From positions 288,018 through 352,017 of the forward strand of contig NZ_KB889686.1 of the NCBI RefSeq assembly GCF_000372745.1: a DNA stretch of 64,000 nucleotides. Reading direction: 5' to 3'. Below are positions 45,071-55,479 of the stretch, in pieces; position 1 is the stretch's first letter; the number at the start of each line of letters is the position of its first letter. The notes beneath the pieces are model-generated. The model saw only the letters and a list, made by a program, of their open reading frames with translations. It was not told the DNA's origin and ran no database searches. Both the position numbers and the translations under genes were made by a program. The stretch is from Embleya scabrispora DSM 41855 (GTDB taxonomy: Bacteria > Actinomycetota > Actinomycetes > Streptomycetales > Streptomycetaceae).

Positions 45071-47056
45071 TCAACTCTCCGCCTTTGCCGTGCGCGCGTG
45101 CGGAATGGGCGGTGCGGCCGGTTCCGACCGGATGCCGTACTGCGCCGCCTGGGCCGTGTACATGGCCCGATACCGACCCGCGTCGAGCGCCATCAGGCGG
45201 TCGTGGTCGCCCTGTTCGATCAGCCGCCCGTCCTCCAGCACGTAGATGAGGTCGGCGGTGGCGGTCGCGGCCAGCCGGTGGGTGATCAGCAGTACCGTCG
45301 TCCCGTCCTCGGTCATCGACCGCAGCGCGGCGAACGCGGCGATCTCCGCCTCCGGATCCAGCGCGGAGGTCGGCTCGTCGACGATCACGAACGGCGCGCC
45401 GCGGTAACGGGTCCGGGCATTGCCGATCTTCTGCCACTGCCCGCCGGAGATCTGCGAACCGCGTTGGTAGCCCTTGACGATCAGGGTGTCCCAGCCGTGT
45501 GGCAACCCGCCGACCAGGTCGCTCGCATCGGCTCGGGCGACCGACCCCTCCACCCGGGCCTGGTCGAGCGGCCGATCGGGGCGGCCGATGAAGACGTTCG
45601 CCCGCGCGGTCATCGCCCAGCGCGGAAAGTCCTGGCCGAGCACCGCCACCCGGTCGAAGATCCGGTCCCGATCGGCCTCGCGGACGTCCACGCCGCCCCA
45701 GCTCAGGGTGCCCTCGCTGGGCAGCAGCAGACCGGCGACCAGCTTGGACAGTGTGGTCTTGCCCGAGCCGTTCTCACCGACCAACGCGACCACCTTGCCC
45801 GCCGGGATACGCAGGCTTACCCGGTCCAGCGCCGGCGCGTCGTTGCCGGGATAACGGTACGAGACGCGGTCCAGTCGCACCTCGTCCACGACATGCGGCA
45901 GCGGCAGACCGCCGGTCGGGATGGCACGCCGCTGCGACTCGGCGCAGGCATCCTCCAGATCGCGCAGATACAGGGATTCCTCGTACAGCCGGTTGACCTG
46001 CATGACCAGTGCGGTGAGGCCGCTGGTACAGGTACGGATCGCGATCACCGCGGTACCGCCCGCGGCCAGCGGCATGCCGCCCTCGGTGAGCAGTAGCCAC
46101 AACGCCGCGTACACCAGCAGCGCACCGACCCCGGACATCGCGGACGCGGTCGCCTGGGTCACGCCCTTGGCATGCGCGAGTCGGCGGTGCTCGGTCTCCA
46201 TCGTCGAGGACATGTCCTCGAACGCGTCCAGCACCAGCCGGCCGGCACGGTGTGCCCGCACCTCGGCCGCGGGCGCCGGCTCGATCAGGCTGCGCCCGAG
46301 GATCTCGATCGCACGTCGGTGTTCGAGCCAGGCGTGCGCCGATTCGTGTTGGCGACGCGCGGACCGTACCGCGCCCCAGCCCTTGGGCGCCGCGACCAGG
46401 AACAACAAAGGCAACAGGATCGGATTCAACAGGGTCAACACGCTGCCGGTGGCGACCAGTCCGACCAAGGCGTTGATCACCGCGACCGAGGCGCCGATCA
46501 TCCGCCGCACCGAGTCGGTGCCGAACCGGCCCGCGTCCAGCTTGCGATGGAAGGGTGCCTCCTCGAACGCCTGGAGTTCCACCCGGGCGGCGAGCCGGTA
46601 GTAGCGCGCCGTACAGACCCGTTCGACCTGCGGTTCCAGCCGGCTGGTCGCACCCACCGAGACCGCCGCGAGCAGTGCCGACACGGCGGTGACGAGCATG
46701 ATGAACAGCAGGGCGGGCGCGGCGTCGCGCAGCCGGTCGGTGGTCGGCACGTCGGCGAACAGCGCCACCAGCGCGCGATTGGTGGCAAGCAGCCCCAACC
46801 CGGCCGCGAGCCCCTGGCCGATCTCGGCCACGAGCAGCGCGAGCACCGCGGTCCGATCCACCGTCCAGGCGGCGCGTGTGACCACCGCGACCATGCTCGG
46901 TAGTTGCCGGGCCATCGCCCAAAACGACACGCGCAGCAGCGGCTGTTCATGCTCGGTGAAGGACATGTCGTAGCGCAACGCGCCACCGAACAACAACTGT
47001 TCGGACCCGGACACCGGGATCGTCCGACGGGCGGCCGCCCGGCGACGGAACTTCAT
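45071..47056 (-). CDS. ABC exporter half-transporter (fused membrane and ATPase domains)
   Basis: 661 residues from ATG 47056. Membrane domain with about six segments between 75 and 360, then the ATPase: Walker A GENGSGKTT, Q-loop VLGQDFP, signature ISGGQWQK, Walker B FVIVDEPTSALD and H-loop LLITHRLA. All are intact. The arrangement is that of type IV exporters of peptides, lipids or drugs that work as homodimers. No C39 peptidase domain. No biosynthetic gene for a peptide is visible next to it, so the substrate is open. Confidence 0.9.
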   Translation of the reverse strand: MKFRRRAAARRTIPVSGSEQLLFGGALRYDMSFTEHEQPLLRVSFWAMARQLPSMVAVVTRAAWTVDRTAVLALLVAEIGQGLAAGLGLLATNRALVALFADVPTTDRLRDAAPALLFIMLVTAVSALLAAVSVGATSRLEPQVERVCTARYYRLAARVELQAFEEAPFHRKLDAGRFGTDSVRRMIGASVAVINALVGLVATGSVLTLLNPILLPLLFLVAAPKGWGAVRSARRQHESAHAWLEHRRAIEILGRSLIEPAPAAEVRAHRAGRLVLDAFEDMSSTMETEHRRLAHAKGVTQATASAMSGVGALLVYAALWLLLTEGGMPLAAGGTAVIAIRTCTSGLTALVMQVNRLYEESLYLRDLEDACAESQRRAIPTGGLPLPHVVDEVRLDRVSYRYPGNDAPALDRVSLRIPAGKVVALVGENGSGKTTLSKLVAGLLLPSEGTLSWGGVDVREADRDRIFDRVAVLGQDFPRWAMTARANVFIGRPDRPLDQARVEGSVARADASDLVGGLPHGWDTLIVKGYQRGSQISGGQWQKIGNARTRYRGAPFVIVDEPTSALDPEAEIAAFAALRSMTEDGTTVLLITHRLAATATADLIYVLEDGRLIEQGDHDRLMALDAGRYRAMYTAQAAQYGIRSEPAAPPIPHARTAKAES

Positions 47057-47445
47057 CGGAGCTCCCGGGGAGGATTGCGCGGAGGCCGATGGGCCGATCC
47101 GGGCGGGTGCGACGGGGTGCGGAAGATCGTGACCCGCGATGGTGTCGGTTCCAATGTGACCACGTTCCCTTTCGGTCCCGGGTTGTTGCCTGACGACCGC
47201 ACATGCTGCCCTTCGGCCCGGCGGATCGGACAGGGCGTACGGGTGTACGAGCCGGGCGCATCCGTCCCATGCCAAGCTCGAACACGCACCCGACCGACGG
47301 GGCGAACCAGCCACGTTCGAGGCGGAGTTCGGGTGGGCATCGGATGACGACGGCCGGGGCGCGCGCTGCGCGCCGCGCTCCGGCGGATCCGGGTGGGCGA
47401 CGCGCGCCGTGCGGTCGAGTGCCGGGAGCCGTGTCGGATCGGACG
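47057..47445. other. Intergenic region upstream of the ABC exporter
   Basis: 389 bp without a gene I can support. It holds the exporter promoter region and, at 47358-47374, a short inverted repeat GGCGCGC-N3-GCGCGCC before the transposase remnant. I could not find matching terminal inverted repeats of an insertion sequence. Confidence 0.45.
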
Positions 47446-47814
47446 ATGCGTCGTTTGAGGTGTGTGGGCCGTTGGGGTGGGTTGACGAACAGTCAGTGGA
47501 TGATGGTGGAATCGCTGTTGCCGGATCGCACGCCGCAGCGGGGCGGCCGGTGGATCGACCACCGCGCGATGATCGACGCGGTCGCCTGGAAACACGAGAA
47601 CGGCTGCTCGTGGCGGGAGTTGCCGGACTGGTTCGGGCCCTGGCAAACCGTCTACCACCGGTACACGGTGTGGGGGAAGGACGGCACCTGGCACCGCATC
47701 CTGACCCGCCTCCAGGTCTGCCCCGACCCGGACGGCAACCTGGATTGGCTGATCGAGGTCGACGGCGCACTGAGCCGAGCGAGCCGAGCGGCAGGTGGAA
47801 GGATCGACCGCTGA
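47446..47814 (+). pseudogene. Truncated IS5-family transposase (first ORF only)
   Basis: 122 residues from ATG 47446. LTNSQWMMVESLLPDRTP, WKHENGCSWRELPDWFGPWQTVY and LDWLIEVDG match the N-terminal (DUF4096-like) part of IS5-type transposases. After the first catalytic Asp the family motif DSTIVRAHQ is replaced by DGALSRAS, and the frame ends 20 codons later. The second half with the remaining DDE residues is absent. The element is dead and abuts the 3' end of the ACP-like gene, so it may have rearranged this locus. Confidence 0.75.
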
Positions 47815-47833
47815 CCCGTCCTCGCCGAGCCGC

Positions 47834-48088
47834 TCACCCGCTGCGGCCCGCGCGGACCTGGGCGACGAACTCGGCCAGGCCGCCGGGGGTGGCGCGTTCC
47901 AGGATCACCGTCGGTTCGACGGCGATGCCGTACCTCTCGCACAGGACGTCCGCGAACTCGGCCGCGAGGGTCGCGTCCACTCCGAGTTCCGTGAACGTGT
48001 CGTCGGGGTCGACCCGGGAGATGTCGAGCGAGACGAGTCGGGCGGTCTGATCGACGATCTCGTCGAGTAGGGCGGCGTTCACGGGCAT
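47834..48088 (-). CDS. Acyl-carrier-like protein lacking the phosphopantetheine serine
   Basis: 84 residues. Length, helix pattern and DPDDTFTELGVD match bacterial ACPs, but the DSL attachment site reads DAT: Ala39 stands where Ser should receive 4'-phosphopantetheine. Thr40 is next but is not the canonical site. The rest (LAAEFADVLCERYGI, TPGGLAEFV) is conserved in style, so the gene does not look decayed. It lies 250 bp downstream of the S1P-lyase-like gene on the same strand. It may be a non-carrying partner or scaffold. Confidence 0.8.
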   Translation of the reverse strand: MPVNAALLDEIVDQTARLVSLDISRVDPDDTFTELGVDATLAAEFADVLCERYGIAVEPTVILERATPGGLAEFVAQVRAGRSG

Positions 48089-48338
48089 GGCGAGGCTCCT
48101 TGACGAGTCGTGGATGCGCGTCCCGGGCGCGGGATGTCCGAGGTGATCGGGACGTCGACACGAGCCGTCCGGAGGAGTGTGTGGGGAGTTCGCCCGAACC
48201 GGTTCGCCGGCCTGCGCCGAGGTCGCTCACCGACCCGACGCCGGCTCCTGTCGTGTCACGGGAACGCTAGTAGGAGCCGAGGTCGCGGCGGTAGAACGTG
48301 CCCGAGTCGTCGCGGGTGGCGAAGCGTGGCGAATCGAA

Positions 48339-49772
48339 TCACAGCGGTGGGTTGAGGCCCTCGAAGAAGGCGAGGAGCGCCGCCTCCCGCAGGTGCGACG
48401 GGAGGTGGTCCAGGAGCGCGTGCACCGGCGCCAGCCGGCCGTCGGTCAACAGACCCGCGTCGAGCATGAGTTCGGTCAGCGCATCGGCGGTCACGCCCGC
48501 CTCGGAGTCGGCGAGGGCGGTGAGCTCGTCGACCGCGAGCAGTTGCTCGGGAGTGGGCAGCGGATCGCGCGCGCCGGCCGCCCGTACCGCCGACCGCAGC
48601 GCGGTGAGCAGTTCGGGTACGTGCGGGCCGTGCGTCGCGGTCATCGTGAGGTGGATCGTCGGCGGAATGCCGGGCTGGGACAGCTGGGGTTGAACGGCCC
48701 ATCCCAGGCGCTCCAACTCGTCCAGGAACGCGAAGAAGTGCACGCCGTCCGTGGTCACCGCGACCAGACTCGCCGCCGGTGCGCCGAGCACGCGCAGACC
48801 CTCGATCTTCGCGATGCCGTCGACCAGATCGGCGGTGGCGGCCAGCGTACGAGTGACCAGGTCGCGGTAGCCGTCGGCGCCGAGATGACGAAGCACCGCC
48901 CACGCGGCGGCGATCAGACCGCCGGACTTCGAGCTCTGCATCGTCGAATTGACGACCGGATACCCGGTCCAGTCGGACGCGACGAAGTACTGCGTCCGGC
49001 GCAGCGCCGCGGTGCGGTACAGCACGATCGAGCATCCCTTGGGGGCGTATCCGTACTTGTGCAAATCCACCGAGATCGAGTCCACTCCCGGCACCCGGAA
49101 GTCCCAGGACGGCACGGGGTGTCCGAGCTGTTCGGCGAACGGCAGTACCCAGCCGCCGATGCACGCGTCCACGTGGCAGCGCACGCCGCGCCGCGCGCAG
49201 ATCGCGGCGATCTCGGGGATCGCGTCCACGACACCGTGTCCGTAGGAGGGCGCCGAGGCGACCACCAGGACGGTGTCGTCGGTGATCGCGCGCTCGATCG
49301 CGGCGACATCGACGGTCATGTGGACCGGGTCGATGTCCACGATCACCGGATCGAGGCCGAAGTACTTCGCCGCCTTGGCCCACGCCGCGTGCGCCGAACG
49401 GGCGAACACGATTCGCGGGCGGGCCACTTCGGGCCGCGCGTCCCGGGCCGCCTTGGCCGCCAGCAGGCAGCTCTCGGTACCGCCGCTGGTCCAGCTGCCC
49501 GCCGCGCCCGCGGGTGCGTGCAGCATCTCGCCGACGGCCGAGACCACTTGGTGCTCCAGCGTCGCGACGCTCGGGAAGGACGTCGGGTACAGGCCGTTCA
49601 CGTGCAGGTACATCTCGAACGCTCGGACGGCGACCGCTTCGACGGAGGCTGCGCCGGAGTCGAACGTATTGGCTACTCCGGGCCGCCCCCGACCGGGTTC
49701 GTCGCCGGCGTGCATGGCCGTCAACTCCGCCAGCACCTCGACCACCGGCCGGCCGTCCGCGAACATGCCCAC
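48339..49772 (-). CDS. PLP-dependent decarboxylase/lyase, sphingosine-1-phosphate lyase-like
   Basis: 477 residues from GTG 49772, chosen because GGGGAGG lies five bases upstream. Fold type I: WTSGGTESCLLAAK binds the PLP phosphate, CHVDACIGGW has the PLP-contacting Asp, and Lys239 in VDLHKYGYAPKGCSIV is the Schiff-base lysine. HKYGYAPKG is the hallmark of S1P-lyase-like enzymes, which cleave a C-C bond to release phosphoethanolamine. No membrane anchor, as in bacterial members. Residues after 390 are helical. The ACP-like gene follows. Confidence 0.85.
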   Translation of the reverse strand: MGMFADGRPVVEVLAELTAMHAGDEPGRGRPGVANTFDSGAASVEAVAVRAFEMYLHVNGLYPTSFPSVATLEHQVVSAVGEMLHAPAGAAGSWTSGGTESCLLAAKAARDARPEVARPRIVFARSAHAAWAKAAKYFGLDPVIVDIDPVHMTVDVAAIERAITDDTVLVVASAPSYGHGVVDAIPEIAAICARRGVRCHVDACIGGWVLPFAEQLGHPVPSWDFRVPGVDSISVDLHKYGYAPKGCSIVLYRTAALRRTQYFVASDWTGYPVVNSTMQSSKSGGLIAAAWAVLRHLGADGYRDLVTRTLAATADLVDGIAKIEGLRVLGAPAASLVAVTTDGVHFFAFLDELERLGWAVQPQLSQPGIPPTIHLTMTATHGPHVPELLTALRSAVRAAGARDPLPTPEQLLAVDELTALADSEAGVTADALTELMLDAGLLTDGRLAPVHALLDHLPSHLREAALLAFFEGLNPPL

Positions 49773-50184
49773 GCGTGCCTCCCCGACTGCGATTTCGACT
49801 GCGACTGCGGTTTCGAGCTCCCGAGCTCCCGAGCCACGAGCTCCCGAGCCACGAGCTCCTCCGGGTCCCGGCCCGACCCCCGGCCCCGACCGGGCCTCGG
49901 GCCGCCCGGTCACGGGTTCGGGCACCGTAGCGCGGCGGGACGGGTGATGTCTGTAGTCGGCGCGTCGGGGACGAGACGGCGTTTGGTGGGTGTGTAGCGG
50001 CCGGGAACCGACCGGCCCGGGCGTCGCGAGGCGAGCGAAGTGGCGTTGTGGGGGCGCGGCCGTGGTGCGGCTGTGGTGCGGCCGGCGCGCGGTCGAGGCG
50101 CCGTCCGATGCCGTCGGCGGTGGGGCGCGCCGCCGATCGGCGCAATGCCCGCCGAAACCGGCTCGCGGAGAGTGGGCTGGTGGG
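49773..50184. other. Intergenic region between divergent genes
   Basis: 412 bp with the GAGCTCC repeats at 49815-49859 close to the lyase start and otherwise featureless GC-rich sequence. No gene is supported. Confidence 0.45.
49815..49859. repeat. GAGCTCC / GAGCTCCCGAGCCAC tandem repeats
   Basis: GAGCTCC begins at 49815, 49823, 49838 and 49853. GAGCTCCCGAGCCAC is exactly repeated at 49823-49837 and 49838-49852. The array lies 43-87 bp upstream of the lyase start, in its leader or promoter. Confidence 0.65.
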
Positions 50185-50877
50185 ATGACCGAGGAGACTG
50201 CGGGTACCGTCCATCCATCCATCGATGCGTTGCCCGGCCGCGTGACCAGCCGGCGCCACGAACTCGGGCTCTCCGTGGAGGACATGGCCCGTCGTACCGG
50301 ATTGCCCCGAGCATGGGTCGACTCCGTCGAGAGCGGATCCACCCCACCGTCGGCGCCCGCGCTGTCCAGGCTCGCCGACGCGCTCGAAACCACCGTCGAC
50401 GACCTGCTCTCCGCTTCGCCGGCCGGCTTCACGCACCGGGTCCCGCCTCGACCCCCGGGCCAGGGTCCGGGCCCGGGACGGGAGTTGGTCGAGATGAACG
50501 ACGAGGAGTGTCAGGCCCACCTGCTCTTGCAACTGGTCGGCCGGGTCGCCGTGCCGAACGGACCCGACCCGTTCGTGTTGCCGGTCAACTACGTGATGCT
50601 CGGCCGCGACGTGATGTTCTGTACGGCCGCCGACTCGGTCCTGGCCGGGGTCGAGGGCCCGGTCCTGTTCGAGGTGGACGAGATCCTCGACGCGGCCCGG
50701 ATCGGCTGGAGCGTACTGATCCGCGGCACGGCGGAGCGGGATCGGGACCCGACGGACGCTCCGTCCGCGGCCGAGGGCCCGTGGCCGGCCGACCACCGGG
50801 ACGTCTGCATCCGGATCCGGGCGGAGCGGGTGACGGGCCGGCGGCTGCGGCCGACGGTGGGGGAGGGAGTGCGCTAG
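50185..50877 (+). CDS. XRE helix-turn-helix fused to a PNPOx-like flavin-binding domain
   Basis: 230 residues from ATG 50185. Residues 15-75 form an XRE HTH ([21 protein letters not shown], then VDSVESG); after a Pro/Gly linker, residues 103-220 match the NimA/pyridoxamine-phosphate-oxidase-like split barrel ([29 protein letters not shown]). In actinobacteria such fusions are presumed flavin- or F420-binding regulators or reductases. The divergent S1P-lyase-like gene is a candidate target. Biochemical role unproven. Confidence 0.82.
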   Translation: MTEETAGTVHPSIDALPGRVTSRRHELGLSVEDMARRTGLPRAWVDSVESGSTPPSAPALSRLADALETTVDDLLSASPAGFTHRVPPRPPGQGPGPGRELVEMNDEECQAHLLLQLVGRVAVPNGPDPFVLPVNYVMLGRDVMFCTAADSVLAGVEGPVLFEVDEILDAARIGWSVLIRGTAERDRDPTDAPSAAEGPWPADHRDVCIRIRAERVTGRRLRPTVGEGVR

Positions 50878-51020
50878 CGAGACGAGCCGCGGGCGCGTGG
50901 TCGCCTGCGGACGGGGTCGGTGCCCACCCCGCCACCGACCCCGTCGCACACCCGTCGGATGCCCGTTCCATGTACCGACCGCCGCGCCGGCATCGGCGCC
51001 GGCCGCATATCGTGTGGATC

Positions 51021-52427
<1,407 letters not shown>

Positions 52428-52519
52428 CGCGGCGGCCCTCGGCCCTGCATCCCGCATCGCGGCGCTCCGAGGCCACCCAGAGGGCACTCCCGGAGCGCTC
52501 CGGGATGCACCTCGGCCGT

Positions 52520-52547
52520 CGATCGCGCCGCTTTGACGGCGCGATCG
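52520..52547. terminator. Bidirectional terminator hairpin after lpdA
   Basis: CGATCGCGCCG (52520-52530) pairs with CGGCGCGATCG (52537-52547), an 11-bp perfect stem with the loop CTTTGA. It sits between lpdA and the convergent SLOG gene. A second palindrome, CCCGGAGCGCTCCGGG, is at 52489-52504. Confidence 0.75.
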
Positions 52548-52654
52548 GCGGCCTCCGTCGTCGCCCGTTCCTCCACCGTCCGCTCGCGCCGTCGAGCCAG
52601 GATCCTGGAACGTCCGGAGCGATCGACGAGGCGGCGTCTGTCCTTCGTCGCGTC

Positions 52655-53131
52655 TCAGTCGCGAGTAGCGCCTTCCGGCCACACGATCTGAACCGCGACG
52701 CCCATACGCCGTGCGTACTCGACGACGTCGGCTGTGCCTCCGTATCCGCGAGCCGGTTGTCCGTCCCACACCGCGACCAAGTGCTCGGCCAAGCCGACGA
52801 GAATCTCGCTTCCCGCCATGTGTGCCTTCTCGCCGGACTCCCGGAAGCCCGTTTCGTAGACCTGCGAGGCCGAGCCCAACAACGCGTCGTATTCGTCGTG
52901 ATGCCACTCCGGTAGGCCGGCCCTGTAGGCGGAGGCGGGGACGACGACCTCGATCCGTCCCCCGACATCCAGGACGGCTCGCGCGAACCACGCGTCCGGG
53001 CCGTCGGCGATGCACGAAATCCCGACGAGTTCGGCCGACTGCCGGAGTTCCACGAGTTCACGCAAACGGCCTCGGACCTGTTCGGCCAGGTCGCCGGTCA
53101 ATCCACGATGGCCGGTGATCCCGATACGCAT
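52655..53131 (-). CDS. SLOG-like Rossmann protein, putative nucleotide-binding
   Basis: 158 residues from ATG 53131, chosen because GGGGAG lies four bases upstream. The N-terminal MRIGITGHRGLT is the glycine-rich turn of the SLOG/LOG superfamily (seen in YpsA/DUF1273 and TIR-linked SLOG sensors); IEVVVPASAYRAGLP, HLVAVWDGQPARGYGGTADVVEYA and a final VQIVWP complete the fold. Such domains bind or cleave nucleotides, often in conflict systems. It follows the XRE-TPR gene by 14 bp, so they form one operon. Confidence 0.75.
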   Translation of the reverse strand: MRIGITGHRGLTGDLAEQVRGRLRELVELRQSAELVGISCIADGPDAWFARAVLDVGGRIEVVVPASAYRAGLPEWHHDEYDALLGSASQVYETGFRESGEKAHMAGSEILVGLAEHLVAVWDGQPARGYGGTADVVEYARRMGVAVQIVWPEGATRD

Positions 53132-53145
53132 GTGTCTCCCCTGTG

Positions 53146-54408
53146 TCACATGTGGACGCCGTGCAGGCGATCGTCGAACCGGCGGACAGCACGGGGCGGC
53201 ATTGTCATCGAGACGCGCCGTCGCAATCTGCGGGCACGATCGATGACGCGGCCGGAACGGTACTCGATGCCGGTCTCGACCGCCTGGTCAGCGCACGCAA
53301 AAGCCGTGTCCACGTGTCCGCTCTCCAGGTGTGCGTCCGCGATGTCGAGCATGAGCAGCGCGCGTTGCTTCGCATGTCCGGAGCGGATTGCCGGCTCGGC
53401 TGCCCGGAGCGCGTCGAACACCCAGTCGGGGCGTCCCAGGTGCACACCGCAGGCGATGCGGGCGGCGGCAACCTTTGCCTCGTCGAAGGCGAACACCCAG
53501 GGCCACGGGGCCGGATCCTCACCGGGGATCCTTTCCGCTGCGGAAGCGGAGGCCACAAGCGCACGACCTGCCTCGACTTCGTTTCCCGACGCCGCCAACG
53601 CCTGGGCCTCCAGCGATGAGAGCCAGGCATCCGCGATGGCGGACAACCCTTGGCCGAGCGATCGGCGGGCCCCGCGAAGGAGGGCCGTGGCCTCGGCCGG
53701 GTTCCCCGAAGACACTTCGAGTTGGGCCAGACTCCCGGCCTGATAGGCGGACAGCACAGGGTCCCCGGCTCTGCGTGCGCTGCCGATCGCTGTTCCGTAC
53801 CAAACCCGGGCCGATCCGAGATCCGCCATGTCCCACGACAACCAGGCCGCAAAGGAGGCGAGTTCACTGCCCGCTGCCGCCAGGCGCCCTCGCTGCTCAC
53901 GGTCGCCGGTTCCTTGAGCCAACTCCTGCACGAGGCGTAGGTGGGCACGCACTGGGTCGATCAACTGCCTTGCCGGGACGGTCGCGTCCAGACGGCGGAA
54001 CCCGGCTGTGACCGACCGCAGACTGCCCGCCTGCTCCTCGGTATTCGTGACGGAGCCGGGACCGCTGTTCAGGGGCGCAACTGTCGCGACTGCTCCGGCC
54101 AGGAAATTACGGCGCAACACGTGTTCGTCTTCCCTTCGCGCGGTCGTGGGGATCGCGCTGTCGGCGAGGCCGACCAGCCCTGGAGGAATCTGCAAGCGGG
54201 CTGCGGCTTTCGCCAGAATCTGCATGTCGTAGGTGCCCGCGCCTCGCTTCTCCATGCGGGAGATCGACGATTGGGCCAGCCCGCACGCTTCACCGAGTTG
54301 GGCCTGCCCGACACGCCGGTGTTCACGTACGAGCCTGATGACACGTCCGAAGTCCCCGGATGCGGAAGCACCGCGCACGGCCGAGGTCGTCCAGGGTTCT
54401 CCGGTCAT
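53146..54408 (-). CDS. XRE-family regulator with large TPR-like C-terminal domain
   Basis: 420 residues. The HTH at 25-65 (VGQAQLGEACGLAQSSISRMEK) is followed by RRNFLAGAVA, a tract common in this streptomycete group, then a helical TPR-like region (150-410: SELASFAAWLSWDMADLGSARVWY, ALEAQALAASGN). Such proteins may sense a peptide or ligand through the TPR and repress nearby genes. It is cotranscribed with the SLOG gene and divergent from a small cluster containing an RsbW-like protein. Confidence 0.87.
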   Translation of the reverse strand: MTGEPWTTSAVRGASASGDFGRVIRLVREHRRVGQAQLGEACGLAQSSISRMEKRGAGTYDMQILAKAAARLQIPPGLVGLADSAIPTTARREDEHVLRRNFLAGAVATVAPLNSGPGSVTNTEEQAGSLRSVTAGFRRLDATVPARQLIDPVRAHLRLVQELAQGTGDREQRGRLAAAGSELASFAAWLSWDMADLGSARVWYGTAIGSARRAGDPVLSAYQAGSLAQLEVSSGNPAEATALLRGARRSLGQGLSAIADAWLSSLEAQALAASGNEVEAGRALVASASAAERIPGEDPAPWPWVFAFDEAKVAAARIACGVHLGRPDWVFDALRAAEPAIRSGHAKQRALLMLDIADAHLESGHVDTAFACADQAVETGIEYRSGRVIDRARRLRRRVSMTMPPRAVRRFDDRLHGVHM

Positions 54409-54476
54409 CGACTACCTCCTCGGCACGGGCAGGGTAAGCAGAAACTCGAGCCCGGCCCATCAAATGTATGCGCTGC

Positions 54477-54494
54477 GTGCATGTCCGTATGCAC
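54477..54494. promoter_or_regulatory. Inverted repeat GTGCAT-N6-ATGCAC between divergent operons
   Basis: Perfect 6-bp arms, 69 bp upstream of the XRE-TPR start and about 91 bp upstream of the small-protein gene. The local sequence (TGTATGCGCTGCGTGCAT) adds overlapping half-sites. A candidate XRE operator. Confidence 0.4.
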
Positions 54495-54584
54495 CCTGCG
54501 GATGACCGATGGCGCTGTCGGCTCGGAGCAGGCTTGCCTTTGAGGCGAGACGTCAGGCAATACCGACGCTTTTTCAGGTGGTTC

Positions 54585-54800
54585 ATGACCGACATCCGCT
54601 TCACCGCCATCGATCCCGACCGTCCCGTCGTCCGCGACAGGATCAACGAAATCATCACGGTCCCCCTTTTGTTGTGCGATGCCGCCGCAGCGCCGGTGGG
54701 TCGGATCAACCTGCTACTCGACGGCGTGCGTGCCGAGTTGCTGCACGCGAGCCTGACCCGCGCCCTCGAAGGCCCGGCTCCCATGCGGAGGCCCGGGTGA
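54585..54800 (+). CDS. Small hypothetical protein, 71 residues
   Basis: Starts at ATG 54585 (MTDIRFTAIDPDRP), with a GGTGG-like ribosome site. The last four bases overlap the next start (GTGA), so it is translationally coupled to the RsbW-like gene. The body has two hydrophobic strands (ITVPLLLCD, GRINLLLDGV) and an Arg/Leu-rich helix. I do not recognise a family. Its place resembles the small partners of XRE regulators in whiJ-like clusters, but the sequence is not obviously DUF397. Confidence 0.6.
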   Translation: MTDIRFTAIDPDRPVVRDRINEIITVPLLLCDAAAAPVGRINLLLDGVRAELLHASLTRALEGPAPMRRPG

Positions 54801-55345
54801 TCGGTACGCACCTGAACACCGCCGTGGTATTCCGTGCGCTGCCCGCCGAACCGGAAGCGGCGGCGCAGGCCCGGACATCCGTTCGGCGAGTGTGCGACGA
54901 GGTCGGCATCGTCGATGCGCACCGGGACGACCTCGTGCTCGCGGCGTCCTCGCTCGTGTCCGACGCCTATTGCCGCTCCGTGGCCCGAACCTACGAGTTG
55001 CAGGTACTGGCCACCCTGTCCCCGGCCGGTCCGCTCGCGTGTGTGGAGGTGCGTGAGGTCGACGGGATGCCACTTCCACGCCGCGCGGAACGGGGGCACG
55101 GGCTCTCGGTCGCCGTCCTGCTCGCCACGCAGTGGGCGCACGGGCAGTGCGGGTGGTTGATCACCCAACACGGCCCCTCTTCCTGGGTGTTCCTCGCCGA
55201 CGCGGCCCCGGAGTACGGCGGGCCGCGCTTCATGCGATGCCTGGCGGGTTTGCGCGGCCCGGCCGACCTGCACGTCCTGACCCTCGCCGACCTCGACCGC
55301 GACCCGAAGACCAACCTGGGCCCACCCTGCTGCTGCCGGATCTGA
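54797..55345 (+). CDS. RsbW-like ATP-binding protein, degenerate N-box
   Basis: 182 residues from GTG 54797, overlapping the previous stop. Helix pattern ARTSVRRVCDEVGI followed by DDLVLAASSLVSDAYCRS corresponds to the region where RsbW-type anti-sigma kinases have ELVTNAVRHA. Here the metal-ligand Asn is Asp and the Glu is lost. The G-box region appears as RGHGLSVAVLLATQW. The fold is likely, but the ATPase or kinase activity is doubtful. Similar genes accompany XRE regulators in whiJ-type clusters. Confidence 0.65.
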   Translation: MIGTHLNTAVVFRALPAEPEAAAQARTSVRRVCDEVGIVDAHRDDLVLAASSLVSDAYCRSVARTYELQVLATLSPAGPLACVEVREVDGMPLPRRAERGHGLSVAVLLATQWAHGQCGWLITQHGPSSWVFLADAAPEYGGPRFMRCLAGLRGPADLHVLTLADLDRDPKTNLGPPCCCRI

Positions 55346-55479
55346 CCGCACTCTCGACCGCCCGGTCGGGCGCGCTGTGCCGCCATACACGCCATGCGCC
55401 CGGCCGGGCTTCCCCTCGCACCGACGCAAACGGAGTTTCGGCGGGCAACGTCGGGCGCACAACTTGGGTCCCCTACCCC

